From: Actinomycetota bacterium | GTDB taxonomy: Bacteria; Actinomycetota; Humimicrobiia; Humimicrobiales; Humimicrobiaceae | Reading direction: 5' to 3' | Assembly (NCBI GenBank): GCA_028696435.1 | Contig: JAQVHC010000060.1 | Span: 1 to 7,370, forward strand | Length of the DNA stretch: 7,370 nt | Shown here: positions 6,089 to 7,370 of the stretch, piece by piece | Position numbering within the stretch: position 1 is the first letter of the stretch | Layout: each line of letters begins with the position of its first letter | Program-made: the position numbers and the translations under genes | The notes under the pieces: model-generated | Seen by the model: the letters and a program-made list of their open reading frames with translations, nothing else | The model's database searches: none | What the model was told of the DNA's origin: nothing

Positions 6089-6219
6089 AAGCTTCATTCT
6101 TTTCTCTATGATGATTTTTTTACAGGAATAGAATTTTCTGGCAATGTTTTTGGTATTAATGCAATATTTTAGAGGCGCATCTCGAAGCCAGGATTTATAA
6201 GGAAAAGAAAATAGAAAAT
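6089..6219. other. coaX-dus spacer (about 131 bp)
   Basis: No supported gene. AAGAAT and ATTCTT (6077-6082 and 6096-6101) form a weak inverted repeat around GAAGCTTC at the coaX stop, followed by a short pyrimidine run; this could be a feeble terminator but is not strong enough to call. A possible Shine-Dalgarno AAGGAA is at 6199-6204. The right boundary depends on the dus start, which is uncertain. Confidence 0.4.
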
Positions 6220-7370
6220 GTGGAAACTTTTAAATTATCCGAACTTATATTTGAATTAAGAAAACTTATAATTGAATTTCTTGCAGGTTTTGGAGAAGAA
6301 ACCCTGACTGATAACAACATAGAAAAAAGCGCGCCCGATGATAATAACGCTTTCCCTATTTTTAATTTTTTTCCTATTCTTCATATTGATCACGAAGATA
6401 ATAGTGAAGGGGCAGAAAAAAATTCAGGGTCCTTTCTTTCTAAAAATGTTTTCAAAAAATCAATAAAAAACTTATGTAGCAAAACGTATAAGCCCGCATT
6501 AAAAAACTCAATACCGGAAGGTGAAGCCAACAACTTAGAACCTACTCTTTCGAATCAGTGTCACTCATTTAAAATTGGAAACTTAACAATAAGAAATCCG
6601 GTAATTTCTGCACCGCTGGCAGGAATAAGTGATAACACTTATAGAATATTTGCTTCAGCTTTTGGCAGTGCCCTTACTTATACTGAAATGATAACAGCCT
6701 GTGGCATTCATTATAACCATAAAAAGAGCCTGGCGCTGTCAGAAATTACAGATTATGAAAGACCGTGCGCTCTGCAATTATTTGGCGAAGACCCGGATAT
6801 AATAGCAGAAGCTGCAGCGAGATTGGAAGACAGAGCCGATATTATAGATATAAATATGGGCTGCCCGGTTCCAAAGATACTGAAAGCTAAGAGTGGTGGT
6901 TATCTGGTTCAGGATGAATCCAGGGTTGAAAAGATTATCAGGAAAGTTTCCTCATCTATAAATAAGCCTCTTACTATAAAAACAAGAATTGGATGGGACA
7001 GAGATAGTATTAATATATTAAATATCGCAAAAATTGCCGAAAGCTCGGGTGCAGATGCGATAGCAATCCACGGAAGAACTGTAAAGCAGGGGTTTTCAGG
7101 AGAAGTTGATTACAGCTTAATTAAAGAGGTAAAGGAAAAAGTTAAAATCCCGGTTATTGTAAGCGGCGATATTGATTCTTCAAAAAAGGCATTAGAGGTT
7201 CTAAAGTATACAGGCTGTGATGGAGTTATGGTTGGCAGGGCGGCAAAGGGGAGACTCTGGCTGATGGCAAATATTTTAATGGCTGTTTGCAGGTTAGGCG
7301 CGACTGGTGCTGGAGGTATGGATACAGATAATAATACAAATAATACAGACAATACAGATAATAAACCGGA
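6220..7370 (+). CDS. dus: tRNA-dihydrouridine synthase with N-terminal extension, 3' truncated by window edge
   Basis: FMN-dependent enzyme that reduces specific uridines of tRNA to dihydrouridine using NADPH; it looks DusB/NifR3-like. The TIM barrel begins near 6568 (residue 117 counted from GTG 6220): NPVISAPLAGISD (126-138), TEM, DINMGCPVPK with the catalytic Cys215, IKTRIGW with Lys254, IHGRT with His284, SGD, and GCDGVMVGRAA. The frame is open from 6160, after a TAA, to the window end, with no ATG and no start codon at the usual place (the codon there is TTT). The only ATG/GTG/TTG before the domain is GTG 6220, giving a 116-residue polar, Asn/Lys/Glu/Ser-rich extension I do not recognise. 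AAGGAA lies 15 bases before it, too far to be ideal, so the start is uncertain. GRAAKGRLW replaces the more usual GRxAxGNPW. The C-terminal helical domain lies beyond the window. Confidence 0.9.
   Translation, partial: METFKLSELIFELRKLIIEFLAGFGEETLTDNNIEKSAPDDNNAFPIFNFFPILHIDHEDNSEGAEKNSGSFLSKNVFKKSIKNLCSKTYKPALKNSIPEGEANNLEPTLSNQCHSFKIGNLTIRNPVISAPLAGISDNTYRIFASAFGSALTYTEMITACGIHYNHKKSLALSEITDYERPCALQLFGEDPDIIAEAAARLEDRADIIDINMGCPVPKILKAKSGGYLVQDESRVEKIIRKVSSSINKPLTIKTRIGWDRDSINILNIAKIAESSGADAIAIHGRTVKQGFSGEVDYSLIKEVKEKVKIPVIVSGDIDSSKKALEVLKYTGCDGVMVGRAAKGRLWLMANILMAVCRLGATGAGGMDTDNNTNNTDNTDNKP
7321..7362 (+). repeat. 9-bp in-frame tandem repeat in dus
   Basis: Units AATACAAAT (7333-7341), AATACAGAC (7342-7350) and AATACAGAT (7351-7359), preceded by GATACAGAT (7321-7329) and AAT, code Asn/Asp-Thr-Asn/Asp triplets. 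It falls after the barrel, where the linker to the C-terminal helical domain is expected, and may continue past the window end only as single-copy NKP. Confidence 0.8.

Noticed and set aside
6144..6200. 18-codon open frame (starting MFLVLMQYFRG) ending next to a possible Shine-Dalgarno before dus, as a leader peptide
   Set aside because: No ribosome binding site of its own, no regulatory codon run, and short frames like this are common by chance.
6219..6260. Short frame from ATG 6219 as the dus start
   Set aside because: It is out of frame with the Dus domain and stops after about 13 codons; joining it to Dus would need a frameshift for which there is no evidence.
7110..7352. Minus-strand frame inside dus
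   Set aside because: Antisense to the conserved barrel; no start signals or family match.

Overview
The window is a low-GC (about one third G+C by eye) bacterial chromosome segment. Every recognisable gene lies on the + strand and is a housekeeping gene. In order they are: the 3' part of ftsH (membrane AAA+ zinc protease), folE (GTP cyclohydrolase I), folP (dihydropteroate synthase with a long N-terminal extension), a folB-folK fusion (dihydroneopterin aldolase plus HPPK), coaX (type III pantothenate kinase), and the 5' part of a tRNA-dihydrouridine synthase gene (dus) with an unusual N-terminal extension. The first and last genes run off the window.

The order ftsH-folE-folP-folB/folK with coaX and dus nearby resembles the ftsH-to-lysS neighbourhoods of Gram-positive bacteria. 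From memory, ftsH-folE-folP-folB-folK is the actinobacterial order, while coaX, fol genes and dus near ftsH also occur in Bacillota. The low GC, the fused FolB-FolK and the extended FolP would suit a clostridial relative or a low-GC deep-branching actinobacterial lineage. The sequence alone does not decide this.

Three enzymes make a pathway. FolE converts GTP to dihydroneopterin triphosphate; after dephosphorylation, FolB and FolK (one polypeptide) make 6-hydroxymethyl-dihydropterin pyrophosphate; FolP joins it to p-aminobenzoate to give dihydropteroate. The dephosphorylating enzyme, pab genes, folC and dihydrofolate reductase are not in the window. CoaX starts coenzyme A synthesis, FtsH does membrane-protein quality control, and Dus modifies tRNA.

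The genes are not tightly packed. Spacers of 461, 241, 52, 116 and about 131 bp separate them. These are very AT-rich and several carry short degenerate direct repeats; a perfect 24-bp AT palindrome lies just upstream of folB. Low-complexity, repeat-like tracts also appear inside coding sequence at domain joints or tails: the FtsH C-terminus, the FolB-FolK linker and the end of the Dus barrel. I found no RNA gene, mobile element, CRISPR array, convincing riboswitch or strong Rho-independent terminator. I see no clear new biological system; the points most worth checking are the Dus extension, the palindrome and absent Shine-Dalgarno at folB, and the recurring in-frame repeats.
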